NCBI RefSeq assembly: GCF_005519465.1
Contig: NZ_CP027858.1
Location: 4,092,001-4,156,000, forward strand
DNA from: Streptomyces clavuligerus
GTDB taxonomy: Bacteria > Actinomycetota > Actinomycetes > Streptomycetales > Streptomycetaceae
Direction: 5' to 3'
Length of the DNA: 64,000 nt
Shown here: positions 27,245 to 36,304 of the stretch, piece after piece
How positions within the stretch are numbered: position 1 is the stretch's first letter
How the letters are laid out: each line of letters starts with the position of its first letter
Notes under the pieces: generated by a model
Seen by the model: only the letters and a program-made list of their open reading frames with translations
Told to the model about the DNA's origin: nothing
Database searches by the model: none
Position numbers and translations under genes: made by a program

Positions 27245-28165
27245 CTAGAGCTTCAGCTCCCACTGCGAGGCGTCGTGGTCGAAGCCGGGCGTGACCTCCA
27301 GGGTGAGGTCCCGGGCGTCGCCGGGCGCCGAGAAGCCGAAGGTCGCGGTCGCCTTCTTGCCCGGTGCCAGGGTGCCGCTGAAGCCATTGCCGACCGAGCC
27401 GTCGAAGATCTGCTCGGCGGTGACCCCCTCGGCGCCCGCGCGGGCCTCCACCATCAGCAGCGCGGTGTCGAACTTCTTCGTGCCGGTGTTCTCGACGGTG
27501 ATGGTGATCCTGTACGCCTTGTTGCCTTCGGCGTGCCCGGCGGCGTACTCGTCCGGCGTGAAGTCCTGCGGCTTGGCGGTGGTGACCTTGAGCCCGTCCG
27601 GGTACGAGGCGGAGTCGCCCGCCGTGAGCGCGGAGTCCCCCTTCTTCTCCGTCCCCTTGGCTTTGTCCTTGCCGTCCGCGCCGTCCGCGCCGTCCTTGCC
27701 GCCGGGGCCGGAGTCGGCGCCGGGCTCCTTGGAGGCCGACTGACCGGTGGTGATCTTGTCGATGTCGTCCACCGCGTCGTCCACCGCCTTGAACGTGATC
27801 ACGGCCCCGGCCACGCCCGCGACCATCGCCACCAGACCGAGCAGCGCGCCGGCGAGGGCCACCTTCCGGTTGTCCGCCTCGCCGCGCTTGGCCCGGGCCC
27901 GGCCGCTCAGCCCCAGGATCAGGGCGATCAGCCCCAGGGTGCCGCCGAGCCAGAACAACAGCGGGATCAGCCCGCTGATCGCTCCGATCAGTCCCAGGAC
28001 GAGAGCCGCGGTCCCCAGCCCGTTGCGCATCCGCCGGGGCGGCGCCGGGGGCTGTCCGAACGACGGCCCGGCGGGCTGCTGCCCGTACGGCTGCTGTGCC
28101 CCGTGGGTCTGCTGGGTCCCGCTGCCGTAGGGGTCGTACGGCTGCTGCGGCGTGGAGTGGGACAT
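27245..28165 (-). CDS. DUF4190/DUF4352-like membrane protein
   Basis: This is a 306-residue protein. The N-terminus is a Gln/Pro/Tyr/Gly-rich cytoplasmic tail (PYDPYGSG, PYGQQPAGP). Two to three helices follow at about 48-75 and 100-130 around a SGRARAKRGE loop, as in DUF4190. The exported part has a Lys/Asp/Gly-rich linker (160-195) and a beta domain with ITITVENTGTKKFDTAL, as in DUF4352. The ATG at 28165 has GGAGGG nine bases upstream. Such proteins are common cell-envelope proteins of unknown role. Confidence 0.8.
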   Translation of the reverse strand: MSHSTPQQPYDPYGSGTQQTHGAQQPYGQQPAGPSFGQPPAPPRRMRNGLGTAALVLGLIGAISGLIPLLFWLGGTLGLIALILGLSGRARAKRGEADNRKVALAGALLGLVAMVAGVAGAVITFKAVDDAVDDIDKITTGQSASKEPGADSGPGGKDGADGADGKDKAKGTEKKGDSALTAGDSASYPDGLKVTTAKPQDFTPDEYAAGHAEGNKAYRITITVENTGTKKFDTALLMVEARAGAEGVTAEQIFDGSVGNGFSGTLAPGKKATATFGFSAPGDARDLTLEVTPGFDHDASQWELKL

Positions 28166-28562
28166 GAGTGGTGCCCTCCCGGACATGCGGTGTGATCGGG
28201 ACCCGCTGGGAGCCCCCCGTGGTGACGGGTCAATAAGAGCATGAGCTGTGAACCGAGTCAACACGAGTTCACGGGATTGGATTCATCCACACTGTGAAAG
28301 GGTCTCTGCCGCGTGCCGCGCTATGCTCGACCGGGCACGGACGGTTTCGGCCACCGGGCGACCAGCGATGACGAGCAGGCATCAGCGGACCGCCCAAGGG
28401 ACGGACCGCTCAAGGGCCGGACCACCCAAGGGCCGGAGAGCCGGACCGCCGACAGCCGGACAGGCAGCCCGACGGCCGCGGACACGGGGCCACGGCCACC
28501 ACCGGCACGGGACCACGGACACAGGCCACAGGCCACGGACACACACCCACGGAGGCGGGCAG
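28166..28562. other. Divergent intergenic region with short repeats
   Basis: These 397 bases include an AT-richer promoter-like area (28225-28330) and an inverted repeat GTGAAC ... GTTCAC (28246-28274). A following block of CCGGA, CCACGGACACA and similar direct repeats (28420-28555) sits before the methyltransferase start. No gene is supported. Confidence 0.5.
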
Positions 28563-30755
28563 GTGCCGGAGAACGCGAACGAGGTGACCGCGGCCGGGAT
28601 CGCGCGGCTGGCGGGCGTCGGACGGGCCGCCGTCAGCAACTGGCGCCGCCGCCACGCCGACTTCCCCAAACCCGTCGGCGGCACCGAGACCAGCCCCGCG
28701 TTCGCCCTCGCCGAGATCGAACGCTGGCTGCGCGAGCAGGGAAAGCTCGCCGAGGTCCCGCTCCGCGAACGGGTCTGGCAGCAGCTCGCCGCACCCACCG
28801 CCCCCGACACCACCGCCACCGCGCTCATGCGCACCGGCTGCGCCCTGCTCCTCCTCCAGGCCCGCCCCGCGCTCTGGCGCGAACTGACCGCCGCCGATGA
28901 CGAGCGGATGGCCGAACTCCTCCCCACCGCACTGGAGCAGACACTCACCGCACGCTTCGGCGCGGACCGCACCGAGCTGTTCCGCTCCGCGTTCCCGGGC
29001 GGCGGGCGCCCCGCCCCCGGGTCCATGCCGCTGCTGCGCTCCGCCGCCGAACTCGCCGCCGACATCGGCCCCCACGACGCCTACGCCTTCCTCTACGGCC
29101 GCCACCTCGACGCCAACCTCCGGCAGTACACGCTCACCCCGCCCGGCCCCGCCGCCCTGATGGCCGCGATCGCCGTGCCCGACGAGGGCGCGACCGTGCT
29201 CGACCCGGCCGCCGGGGCGGGCGGGCTGCTCGCCGCCGTCCCCGCCCCCCGGGCCCTCCTCGCCCAGGACACCGACCCCGATCTGACCGCGCTCGCCGCG
29301 CTCCGGCTCGCCCTCGGCACCGACGCCGCCGTGAGCGCCCGCTCCGGCGACTCCCTGCGCGCCGACGCCTTCCCCGGCGCCGAGGCCGACGCCGTCCTCA
29401 CCCACCCCCCGTTCAACGAACGCCACTGGGGCCACGAGGAACTGGCCTACGACCCACGCTGGGAGTACGGCCTCCCGGCCCGTACCGAGTCCGAACTCGC
29501 CTGGGTGCAGCACGCGCTGGCCCGGCTGCGGCCCGGCGGCACCGCCGTCGTGCTCATGCCGCCCGCCGCCGCCTCCCGCCGCTCGGGCCGCCGGGTCCGC
29601 GCCGGGCTGCTGCGCCGGGGCGCGCTGCGGGCCGTCGTCGCGCTGCCCGCCGGAGCCGCGCCGCCGTACGGCATCCCGCTCCATCTGTGGGTGCTGCGCA
29701 GACCGGAGCCGGGCCGGACCCCCGCGCCCGATGTGCTCTTCGTCGACACCGCCGAACTGTCCGGCGCGAGCGGCGGACGGGACCGGCTGGACTGGACCGC
29801 CGTACGGAACGCGGTCCTCGACGCCTGGCGCCCCTTCGCCGCCGCCGACACCGACGACCGGCCGGCGGCGGAGACCGGGTCCGGCGCCGGGCCCGGCGTC
29901 AGCCGCCGCGTCCCCGTCATCGAACTCCTCGACGACGACGTGGACCTCGCGCCCGCCCGCCATGTCCCGCCGCCCGCCGCCGGGGGCGACGCCGCCGATC
30001 TGCTCGCCGTCCGCGACCACCTCGCCGAGACGCTGCGGCTCACCGCCGAGCTGACCCCCGTGCCCCCCGCCCCGGACCGGCCCGCGCCCTGGCCCCTCAC
30101 CACCGTCGGTGAACTGGCCCGCGCCCGGGCGCTGCTGCTCCGCGTCGGCACCGCCCAGCCCGGCTCGGGAACGGTCCCCGCGGGCGGGCCCGGCACGGCC
30201 GGGGACACCGTCCTCACCGAACAGGACGTCCTCACCGGAGCGCCCCCGTCCGGCGCCCTGCCCGACCGCGACCGCGACGGCGACCTCGCGGCCGGTACCG
30301 GTACCGGTACCGGTACCGGCACCGGCTCCGGTACCGGCACGGGCGGCGACGACGGTCTGGTCCGGGTCGCGGCGGGTGACGTCGTCGTCCCCGTGCTCGG
30401 CGGCGGCTCCGTCGTCCGGGTCGTCGACGAGTCCACCGCCGGGGCCGTGCTCGGCCGCAACCTCCATCTGCTGCGCCCCGAGCCCGACGCGCTCGACCCC
30501 TGGTTCCTCGCCGGTTTCCTCCGGGGCACCGCCAACACCCGGCAGGCCAGCAGCCACGCCTCCACCGCGACCCGGCTCGACGTCCGCAGGCTGCAACTGC
30601 CCCGGCTGCCCCTGGACGACCAGCGGCGCTACGGGGAACGCTTCCGCGCGCTCGCCGCGTTCGAGGACGCGCTGCGGCTCGCGGGACGGCTCGGCGAACG
30701 GCTGGTGCAGGGCCTGTTCGACGGTCTGACGGACGGCACCGTACCCCCCGGCTGA
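28563..30755 (+). CDS. Orphan N6-adenine methyltransferase-like protein fused to a specificity-like domain
   Basis: This is a 730-residue protein. Residues about 8-60 are a helix-turn-helix (GIARLAGVGRAAVSNWRRRH). The methyltransferase core starts near 170: SAM motif VLDPAAGAGGLL at about 212-223, and the catalytic position reads THPPF (His281) instead of the (N/D)PP(Y/F) needed by active amino-methylases. From about 505 the chain resembles an HsdS target-recognition domain (VAAGDVVVPVLGGGSVVRV ... QLPRLPLDDQRRYGERF). GTG at 28563 has GGAGG eight bases upstream. No HsdR, nuclease or BREX/Pgl gene is nearby. The altered motif suggests a DNA-binding regulator rather than an active methylase; this is inference. 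Confidence 0.8.
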   Translation: MPENANEVTAAGIARLAGVGRAAVSNWRRRHADFPKPVGGTETSPAFALAEIERWLREQGKLAEVPLRERVWQQLAAPTAPDTTATALMRTGCALLLLQARPALWRELTAADDERMAELLPTALEQTLTARFGADRTELFRSAFPGGGRPAPGSMPLLRSAAELAADIGPHDAYAFLYGRHLDANLRQYTLTPPGPAALMAAIAVPDEGATVLDPAAGAGGLLAAVPAPRALLAQDTDPDLTALAALRLALGTDAAVSARSGDSLRADAFPGAEADAVLTHPPFNERHWGHEELAYDPRWEYGLPARTESELAWVQHALARLRPGGTAVVLMPPAAASRRSGRRVRAGLLRRGALRAVVALPAGAAPPYGIPLHLWVLRRPEPGRTPAPDVLFVDTAELSGASGGRDRLDWTAVRNAVLDAWRPFAAADTDDRPAAETGSGAGPGVSRRVPVIELLDDDVDLAPARHVPPPAAGGDAADLLAVRDHLAETLRLTAELTPVPPAPDRPAPWPLTTVGELARARALLLRVGTAQPGSGTVPAGGPGTAGDTVLTEQDVLTGAPPSGALPDRDRDGDLAAGTGTGTGTGTGSGTGTGGDDGLVRVAAGDVVVPVLGGGSVVRVVDESTAGAVLGRNLHLLRPEPDALDPWFLAGFLRGTANTRQASSHASTATRLDVRRLQLPRLPLDDQRRYGERFRALAAFEDALRLAGRLGERLVQGLFDGLTDGTVPPG
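30293..30344 (+). repeat. Hexanucleotide (GGTACC)n-type repeat within the methyltransferase gene
   Basis: About eight hexamers, mostly GGTACC with GGCACC, GGCTCC and GGCACG variants, encode a Gly-Thr linker between the methylase and specificity-like domains. A 6-bp unit keeps frame when copies change. Confidence 0.9.
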
Positions 30756-30932
30756 CGCCCTTCCACCCCGTCCCGCCGCCCGGCGCGGTGCCCCGCGGAC
30801 CGCGACGGGACCGGAGCGGTCCACGGTGCCCCGCGCCATCCCGTGCAACCAGGAAGACCCCACGCCGGTCGGTGTATACGCTCATCCCCTGTTCAGCTTG
30901 TCAGCTCTGTCCCCAGGCCATCAGGAGCAGGA

Positions 30933-31640
30933 ATGCACGGCCCCGGCCACGCCCCGCCCCACCCCGGCCGCCGCCGCCCGGCGACCGCGACGCTCTATGT
31001 GCTGCGCGGCCTCCTCGTGCTGCTCTCCGTCGTCAGCTTCGGCATCCTCTCCTGGGCCGCGATGCTGCGGGTCGCCGTCCTGCGCCGCCGCAGGCTGGAC
31101 TGGGTGCTCTTCTGGATCTCCCTCGCCCTCGCGGTCGCCTTCTTCGTCATGGCCGCCGAGATCGGCGAGCAGACCGGGCAGCCCGAGGGCGGGGAGCAGG
31201 AGCAGGAGACGGCGACCGGGTTCGAACTCGCCCTGATCCTCACGATGGTGGCCGTGGCGATCGCCGCCCCCGTGCACTATCTCTTCGCCGACATCCGGCA
31301 CTTCCAGCAGTTCGACCAGGCCCCCGGGCACGGACCGCTGCCGGGCACGCCGCCCCTGCCGCCGTACACCGCCACCGCGCCCGCCGCCCACGGCTACGGC
31401 CCGCCGCCGTCCGCGCCCGGCTACGGATATCCGCCGCCCGCGCCCGGCTACGGCTACCCGCACCGGCAGCCGCCCGCCGCCCCGTCCCCGTACACCGCGG
31501 CGGCGCCCGCCCCCCGGCCCGCGCCGCCGCACACGCCCCCGCCGCCGCCCGTCCCCGCGTCCGAGACCCCCCGGATCGACCAGGTCCGGGCCGAGCTGGA
31601 CGAGCTGAGCGACTACCTCCGCAGAGAGCAGGGCCGGTGA
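30933..31640 (+). CDS. Membrane protein with Tyr/Pro/Gly-rich tail, paired with a kinase
   Basis: This is a 235-residue protein. Three hydrophobic helices (about 22-48, 58-77 and 100-120) are followed by a Pro/Ala/Tyr/Gly-rich cytoplasmic tail with YGYPPPAPGYGYP-type repeats. A final amphipathic helix (IDQVRAELDELSDYLRRE) ends the protein. The ATG at 30933 has AGGAG five bases upstream. The stop overlaps the start of the Ser/Thr kinase gene (GTGA), so the two are co-translated. It may be the kinase's membrane partner or substrate; that is inference. Confidence 0.75.
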   Translation: MHGPGHAPPHPGRRRPATATLYVLRGLLVLLSVVSFGILSWAAMLRVAVLRRRRLDWVLFWISLALAVAFFVMAAEIGEQTGQPEGGEQEQETATGFELALILTMVAVAIAAPVHYLFADIRHFQQFDQAPGHGPLPGTPPLPPYTATAPAAHGYGPPPSAPGYGYPPPAPGYGYPHRQPPAAPSPYTAAAPAPRPAPPHTPPPPPVPASETPRIDQVRAELDELSDYLRREQGR

Positions 31641-33205
31641 ACGGGCGTGTCGTCGCGGGCCGCTACGAACTGTCCACCGTCATCGGACAGGGCGGCATGG
31701 GCCAGGTGTGGACCGGATACGACGGCCGGCTCGACCGCCGCGTCGCCGTCAAACTCCTGCGCCCCGACCGGATGGCCGCGGGCACCGGCGCCGACGAGAT
31801 GCGCCGCCGTTTCATCCGCGAGTGCCGGGTGACCGCCCAGGTCTGCCACCCCGGCCTGGTCACCGTCCACGACGCGGGCAGCGACGGCGACGACCTCTAC
31901 CTCGTCATGCAGTACGTCGAGGGCGCCGACCTCGCCGACCACCTCGCCGAACACGAGCCCTACCCCTGGCCGTGGGCGGTCTCCGTCGCCGCCCAGCTCT
32001 GCGCCGTCCTCGCCGCCGTCCACGCGGTGCCGATCGTCCACCGCGACCTCAAACCCCGCAATGTGATGGTCAAACCCGACGGCACGATCACCGTGCTCGA
32101 CCTCGGTGTCGCCTCCGTCATCGACAGGGACACCACCCGCCTCACCCACACCGGGTCCCCCATCGGCAGCCCCGCGTACATGGCCCCCGAACAGGCCATG
32201 GGCGGCGCCGTCGGCCCCTACACCGATCTGTACGCGCTCGGCGTGCTGCTCCATGAACTCCTCAGCGGCTCCGTCCCCTTCGCCGGGTCCACCGCGCTCG
32301 GGGTCCTCCACCGCCATCTGTACGAGCCGCCGGTGCCGGTGCGCCGCGCCCGGCCCGGCATACCCGAGGCGCTGGAGACGCTGGTGCTGCGGCTGCTCGC
32401 GAAGGACCCCCAGCACCGCCCGTCCGGCGCGCCGGAGGTGTACGAGGCGCTGGCGCCGCTGCTGCCCACGCGCGGCGCGCCCGTCGGCGACCCCCGCGAC
32501 CCCCGCGATCCGGGGGTGCCCCCGGGCCGTCCGCTCGACCCCGCGCGGCCCTTCCTCCGCCCCTTCGCCCCCTGGCCGGACCGGGCCCCGGCGACCGCGA
32601 CCGCGCCCGTGCGGCCCGTCCCCGCGGAGCAGCCGCCCCCGGTGCCCCGGCTCGATGTGGCCGCCGCCGTGGACGAGGTCAAACGCCTGCTCGGCGAGGG
32701 CGGCATCACCCAGGCCGTGGACCTCCTCGGCGGCATCCTCCCTGCCGCGGCGGCCGAACACGGCGAGAGCTCCCCCGTCGTCCGGATTCTGCGCAAGCAG
32801 TACGCCAGCACCCTGATGGACGACGGCCAGTACCGCAGGGCCCTGCCCGAGTTGCGCCGGCTCGCCGAGGAACGCGCCGCCGAGGCGGGCGCGGCCGACC
32901 CGCAGACCCTTCAGTTCCGCTACGACGCCGCCCACTGCCTGGAACAGCTCGGCCAGCCCGCGGCGGCCCTCGCGGAGTACCGCGCGCTGCTCCCGTTCCA
33001 TCAGAACGGCTCCGACCCCGCCCGTGCCTTCGACATCCGGCACCGGATCGGGAATCTGCTGCTCGCCCTCGGCGACCACACCGGCGGCCGGAGCCAGCTC
33101 CAGTCGCTGCTGTACGACGCCGAACGCGGCTACGGGCCCTACCACCCGCTCGCGGGGGAACTCCGCCGGGCCCTCGACCACCAGCAGCGGTTCGACACGA
33201 CCTAG
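31637..33205 (+). CDS. Soluble Hanks-type Ser/Thr protein kinase with C-terminal helical repeats
   Basis: The 522-residue kinase has the glycine loop IGQGGMGQVW, ATP-binding Lys in VAVKLL, HRDLKPRNVMV (His135-Asp137) and APEQAMGG in the activation region. The metal-binding DFG is DLG (Asp155-Gly157), a tolerated variant in actinobacterial kinases. Residues about 285-345 are a Pro-rich linker. Residues 345-515 form TPR-like helical repeats. There is no membrane helix, unlike PknB types. It starts at GTG overlapping the upstream stop. Targets are unknown. Confidence 0.9.
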   Translation: MNGRVVAGRYELSTVIGQGGMGQVWTGYDGRLDRRVAVKLLRPDRMAAGTGADEMRRRFIRECRVTAQVCHPGLVTVHDAGSDGDDLYLVMQYVEGADLADHLAEHEPYPWPWAVSVAAQLCAVLAAVHAVPIVHRDLKPRNVMVKPDGTITVLDLGVASVIDRDTTRLTHTGSPIGSPAYMAPEQAMGGAVGPYTDLYALGVLLHELLSGSVPFAGSTALGVLHRHLYEPPVPVRRARPGIPEALETLVLRLLAKDPQHRPSGAPEVYEALAPLLPTRGAPVGDPRDPRDPGVPPGRPLDPARPFLRPFAPWPDRAPATATAPVRPVPAEQPPPVPRLDVAAAVDEVKRLLGEGGITQAVDLLGGILPAAAAEHGESSPVVRILRKQYASTLMDDGQYRRALPELRRLAEERAAEAGAADPQTLQFRYDAAHCLEQLGQPAAALAEYRALLPFHQNGSDPARAFDIRHRIGNLLLALGDHTGGRSQLQSLLYDAERGYGPYHPLAGELRRALDHQQRFDTT

Positions 33206-33229
33206 CGCGAGGCGCGGCCGGGCGGTGGA

Positions 33230-33266
33230 CCCCCGGCGTCCGACGGGAGGTGGCGGACGCCGGGGG
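33230..33266. terminator. Bidirectional hairpin between kinase and FG-GAP genes
   Basis: Perfect 13-bp arms 33230-33242 and 33254-33266 enclose an 11-nt loop between convergent genes. Confidence 0.9.
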
Positions 33267-33281
33267 AGTATCGGGACCGGA

Positions 33282-34790
33282 CTACGGCCGCGTGTAGGTG
33301 GTGAAGTTGCCGAACGCGGAGCCCAGCGCGGTGCCCGGGGCCGCCGGGGCGCCGACCGTGCCGTTGCCGAACAGCAGCCCGCCGGTGGTGAGCGGGCCGG
33401 TGGCGGAGCCCTTGAGGACCCAGACCGCGCCCGCGCCCTGGTCCTCGCCGGTGCCGCCGACGACCAGCTCGGGACGGCTGTCGCCGTTGAGGTCGAGCAG
33501 GCCCGTGGCGGAGCCGAAGCCGTCGTTCGCCTCGGTGGCGCCCGGGATGCCCGCGGTGCTCTGGGTGAAGACCTTCGCCCCGGTGGCGGTCGGGCCCGTC
33601 GCCGAGCCGCGCAGGACCATCACGGCACCGGCCTTCTGCGCGTTGTCCACGGCCTTGCCCGGGATGCCCGTCGCGATGTCCCCGTAGCCGTCGCCGTCGA
33701 CATCGGCCACCGAGACACCGGAGCCGAAGTACTCCTTCCAGTCGGCGGTGCCCGGCACCCCGTTGGTGTCCTGCGTGAACGCGACGGCCTTCGCCCCGAC
33801 CGCGCCCTTCGCCGAACCCGGGTAGAAGAGGACCCGGCCGCCCTTGCCACCGGACATGTCGTTCTCGCGGAAGTCGTCCCGGCCGACGACGATGTCCGCG
33901 AACCCGTCCTTGTTCACATCCCCGACGTCGACGTTCTCGCCGCCCTGGAGATTGAGATCGGACGTCTTGACGAGCTGCGGCGCGGTGGCGGGCCCCTGGG
34001 CGGTGCCCGTCCACACGGCCGTCTCCGGGTACTCGTACAGATCGGAGCTGTAGCGCGCGGCGACGAGGTCGGCGCGGCCGTCGCGGTTCACGTCACCGGC
34101 GGCGAGATCGGTGATCCGGTAGGGGTCGATGTCGTCGATCAGCGTCGACCCGGCGGCCGAGCCGTCCCGCTGGAACGGGCCCGACAGCACCCGCAGATCG
34201 GCCTCGTCGACGCTGGTGGCCACATCGTGGTCGCCGTCCCCGTCGAAGTCGCCCACCGCGACCGAGCCGCCGAGCCCGGCGTGGGCGGCCGTGCCCTCCG
34301 CCAGGGTCGCCGCGCCGGACAGGCCCTGCGGCCCGCCCCACAGCACGGTCAGCGAACCGGCGGACGCCCGGCCGGTGCCGAGCTGGTCCCTGTCGGCGCC
34401 CACCACCAGATCGGCGTAGCCGTCCCGGTCGAGGTCGGCGCTGGCGATGGCGGAACCGAACCGCTCATCGGCCGCCGCGGTGCCGGGCACACCCGCGCTG
34501 TCCTGGTGGAAGAGCTGCTTCTGCGCGGTCAGCGGCTGGGTCTTCGACCCGAACAGCACGGAGACATGACCGGCCTTCGCCGTCGTGCCCGCCGTGCCGC
34601 CGGGCGCCGCGACCGCCAGGTCGAGAACACCGTCGCCGTTGAAGTCGTTCGGCTTCGCCACCGCGTTCTTGGGCGCGGCGGGCCGCACGGATTCGGCGGG
34701 CGCGGCGAGCGCCAGGGGAGCGGTCAGCGCCGCGGCGGCCATGACGGCGGCGGCGAGTACGGGCCCCCGGGCCAGTCGGTGAGAGGTCAT
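33282..34790 (-). CDS. Secreted FG-GAP (integrin-like beta-propeller) repeat protein
   Basis: The 502-residue protein has a signal peptide (MTSHRLARG then a hydrophobic stretch ending LALAAPAES, cleavage near residue 30). About seven FG-GAP blades follow, each with a DxDxDGxxD-type calcium loop, for example DFNGDGVLDLAV, DLDRDGYADLVV, DFDGDGDHDVAT, DVNRDGRADLVA and DVDGDGYGDIAT. The fold is a seven-bladed propeller displayed or released outside the cell. The ATG at 34790 has GAAAGG seven bases upstream. Ligand or function is unknown; many Streptomyces carry several. Confidence 0.93.
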   Translation of the reverse strand: MTSHRLARGPVLAAAVMAAAALTAPLALAAPAESVRPAAPKNAVAKPNDFNGDGVLDLAVAAPGGTAGTTAKAGHVSVLFGSKTQPLTAQKQLFHQDSAGVPGTAAADERFGSAIASADLDRDGYADLVVGADRDQLGTGRASAGSLTVLWGGPQGLSGAATLAEGTAAHAGLGGSVAVGDFDGDGDHDVATSVDEADLRVLSGPFQRDGSAAGSTLIDDIDPYRITDLAAGDVNRDGRADLVAARYSSDLYEYPETAVWTGTAQGPATAPQLVKTSDLNLQGGENVDVGDVNKDGFADIVVGRDDFRENDMSGGKGGRVLFYPGSAKGAVGAKAVAFTQDTNGVPGTADWKEYFGSGVSVADVDGDGYGDIATGIPGKAVDNAQKAGAVMVLRGSATGPTATGAKVFTQSTAGIPGATEANDGFGSATGLLDLNGDSRPELVVGGTGEDQGAGAVWVLKGSATGPLTTGGLLFGNGTVGAPAAPGTALGSAFGNFTTYTRP

Positions 34791-35069
34791 GAGTCAGCCT
34801 TTCGGATGTACGGCTGGAGAGGCGCGGAGCGATATGCGTCCGCGCTTCCGGCGGAATCCGCCAGATGTGACTGCTGTGACCCGTGGGACATCGAAAGGGT
34901 TGTGCCCGTATCGAGAGACAGCCGAGAGCCGTCGAGAGCCGCCGGGGGACAGCCGGTCGCCGCCGATCGCCGCCGATCGCCGCCGGGGAGCGGCGGACGC
35001 GGGCGGATGTGTCACGCTAAGGAGGACCGCACAGACCCAGGGACCGCGCACGGGGGAGTTGGCACCACG

Positions 35070-35501
35070 ATGGCCGTACGGGGGCAGCTGTTCCGTTTCG
35101 CGCTGGTGGGAGCGGTGAACACCGGCACCTACTACGGCCTCTATCTGCTCTTCCTGCTGCGGCTGCCCTATGTCGCCGCGCATGTGGCCGCGTTCGCGCT
35201 GAGCATGGTGGGTTCCTTCTTCCTCACCTCGTACTTCACCTACCGGACCCGGCCCACCTGGCGGAAGTTCCTGCTCTTCCCGCTCACCAACGCGGCGAAC
35301 TTCGTCATCACGACGACCGGTGTCTATCTCCTCGTCGACGTGCTGCACTTCGGCAGCCGCTACGCGCCCCTGATCGCCGCTGCCGCCGCCATCCCGGTCA
35401 CCTTCCTCGTCTCCCGGACGATCATGCTGCGCCCGGACCCGCGCCCGGACGCGCGGACCGGCGCGGACCCCGAGCCGGAGCCCCGTTCCGTACCCGTCTG
35501 A
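35070..35501 (+). CDS. GtrA-like four-helix membrane protein
   Basis: This 143-residue protein has four membrane helices (about 8-28, 35-55, 72-92, 100-120) and the family features FALVGAVNTGTYYGLY at the N-terminus and FLTSYFTYR in the middle. GtrA proteins are thought to flip polyprenyl-linked sugars for envelope glycosylation. The ATG at 35070 has GGGGGAG about 10 bases upstream. No glycosyltransferase is adjacent, so the substrate is open. Confidence 0.88.
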   Translation: MAVRGQLFRFALVGAVNTGTYYGLYLLFLLRLPYVAAHVAAFALSMVGSFFLTSYFTYRTRPTWRKFLLFPLTNAANFVITTTGVYLLVDVLHFGSRYAPLIAAAAAIPVTFLVSRTIMLRPDPRPDARTGADPEPEPRSVPV

Positions 35502-35625
35502 TCACCTGATCGGAATCAGTGCGGCGGAAGTAGTGGCCGGAGCACCTCCCACTCCCTACCATCGTCACCTCAGGGCTCTTGTGAACCACCGCACAATGTC
35601 GGACCGCACATGTCGGGAGGATTCC

Positions 35626-36285
35626 TTGCACCGCCGCCGTCGCACCGCCATCACCGCATCCGCCGCGCTGCTTCTCGCCACGCCCCTGCTCGCCGCCTGC
35701 GGCGACGAGGCCCGCCCCGGCGCTGCCGCCCTCATCGGGGGACAGCGGATCGAGGTGTCCACCGTGCAGGCAGCGGCGAAGGACGTCCGCGCCGCGCAGG
35801 CGCGCTCCCCGCACGCCGCCCAGCTCATCAAGGACAGCGGCCAGCTCAGCCGGGCCAAGCTCTACGACTTCATCGTGGACCGGGTCGTGGCCCGGGCGGC
35901 CGAGGACGCGGAGGTGAGCGTGACCCGCAAGGAGCTCCAGCAGACCAAGGACGCGCTCGCCCAGCAGTCGGGTGGGGAGCAGGCCCTCACCGCCGCGTAC
36001 CTCCAGGACCGGGGCGTCGCCCCCGACCAGGTCGACGACGCCGTCCGGCGGGAGATCCTGATCAACAAGCTGGCCCAGTCCCTCGGCGGCACCGGCACCC
36101 CCGCCGACCAGAACCGGCTCCAGGAGGCGTTCGTCGCCGCGTCCAAGGCGCTCGACATCGACGTCAATCCGCGCTTCGGCCGCTGGGACGACCAGAAGCT
36201 GGAACTCCAGGGCTACCAGGCGCCCTGGATCAAGCAGGTCACCCAGCAGCCGCAGCCGCAGCCCGTCCCGCCCGGCGGCGCGTGA
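35626..36285 (+). CDS. Lipoprotein with SurA-type N-terminal domain
   Basis: This 219-residue protein begins at TTG with GGGAGG five to six bases upstream. It has a basic n-region, a hydrophobic stretch and a lipobox LLAAC (Cys25). The mature part (LSRAKLYDFIVDRVVARAAEDAEVS ... REILINKLAQSL) resembles the SurA/trigger-factor-like helical chaperone domain; no PPIase domain follows. It probably assists folding of exported proteins. mazG starts 20 nt downstream. Confidence 0.85.
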   Translation: MHRRRRTAITASAALLLATPLLAACGDEARPGAAALIGGQRIEVSTVQAAAKDVRAAQARSPHAAQLIKDSGQLSRAKLYDFIVDRVVARAAEDAEVSVTRKELQQTKDALAQQSGGEQALTAAYLQDRGVAPDQVDDAVRREILINKLAQSLGGTGTPADQNRLQEAFVAASKALDIDVNPRFGRWDDQKLELQGYQAPWIKQVTQQPQPQPVPPGGA

Positions 36286-36304
36286 CGGGAGGTAGGTTCG
36301 AGGG

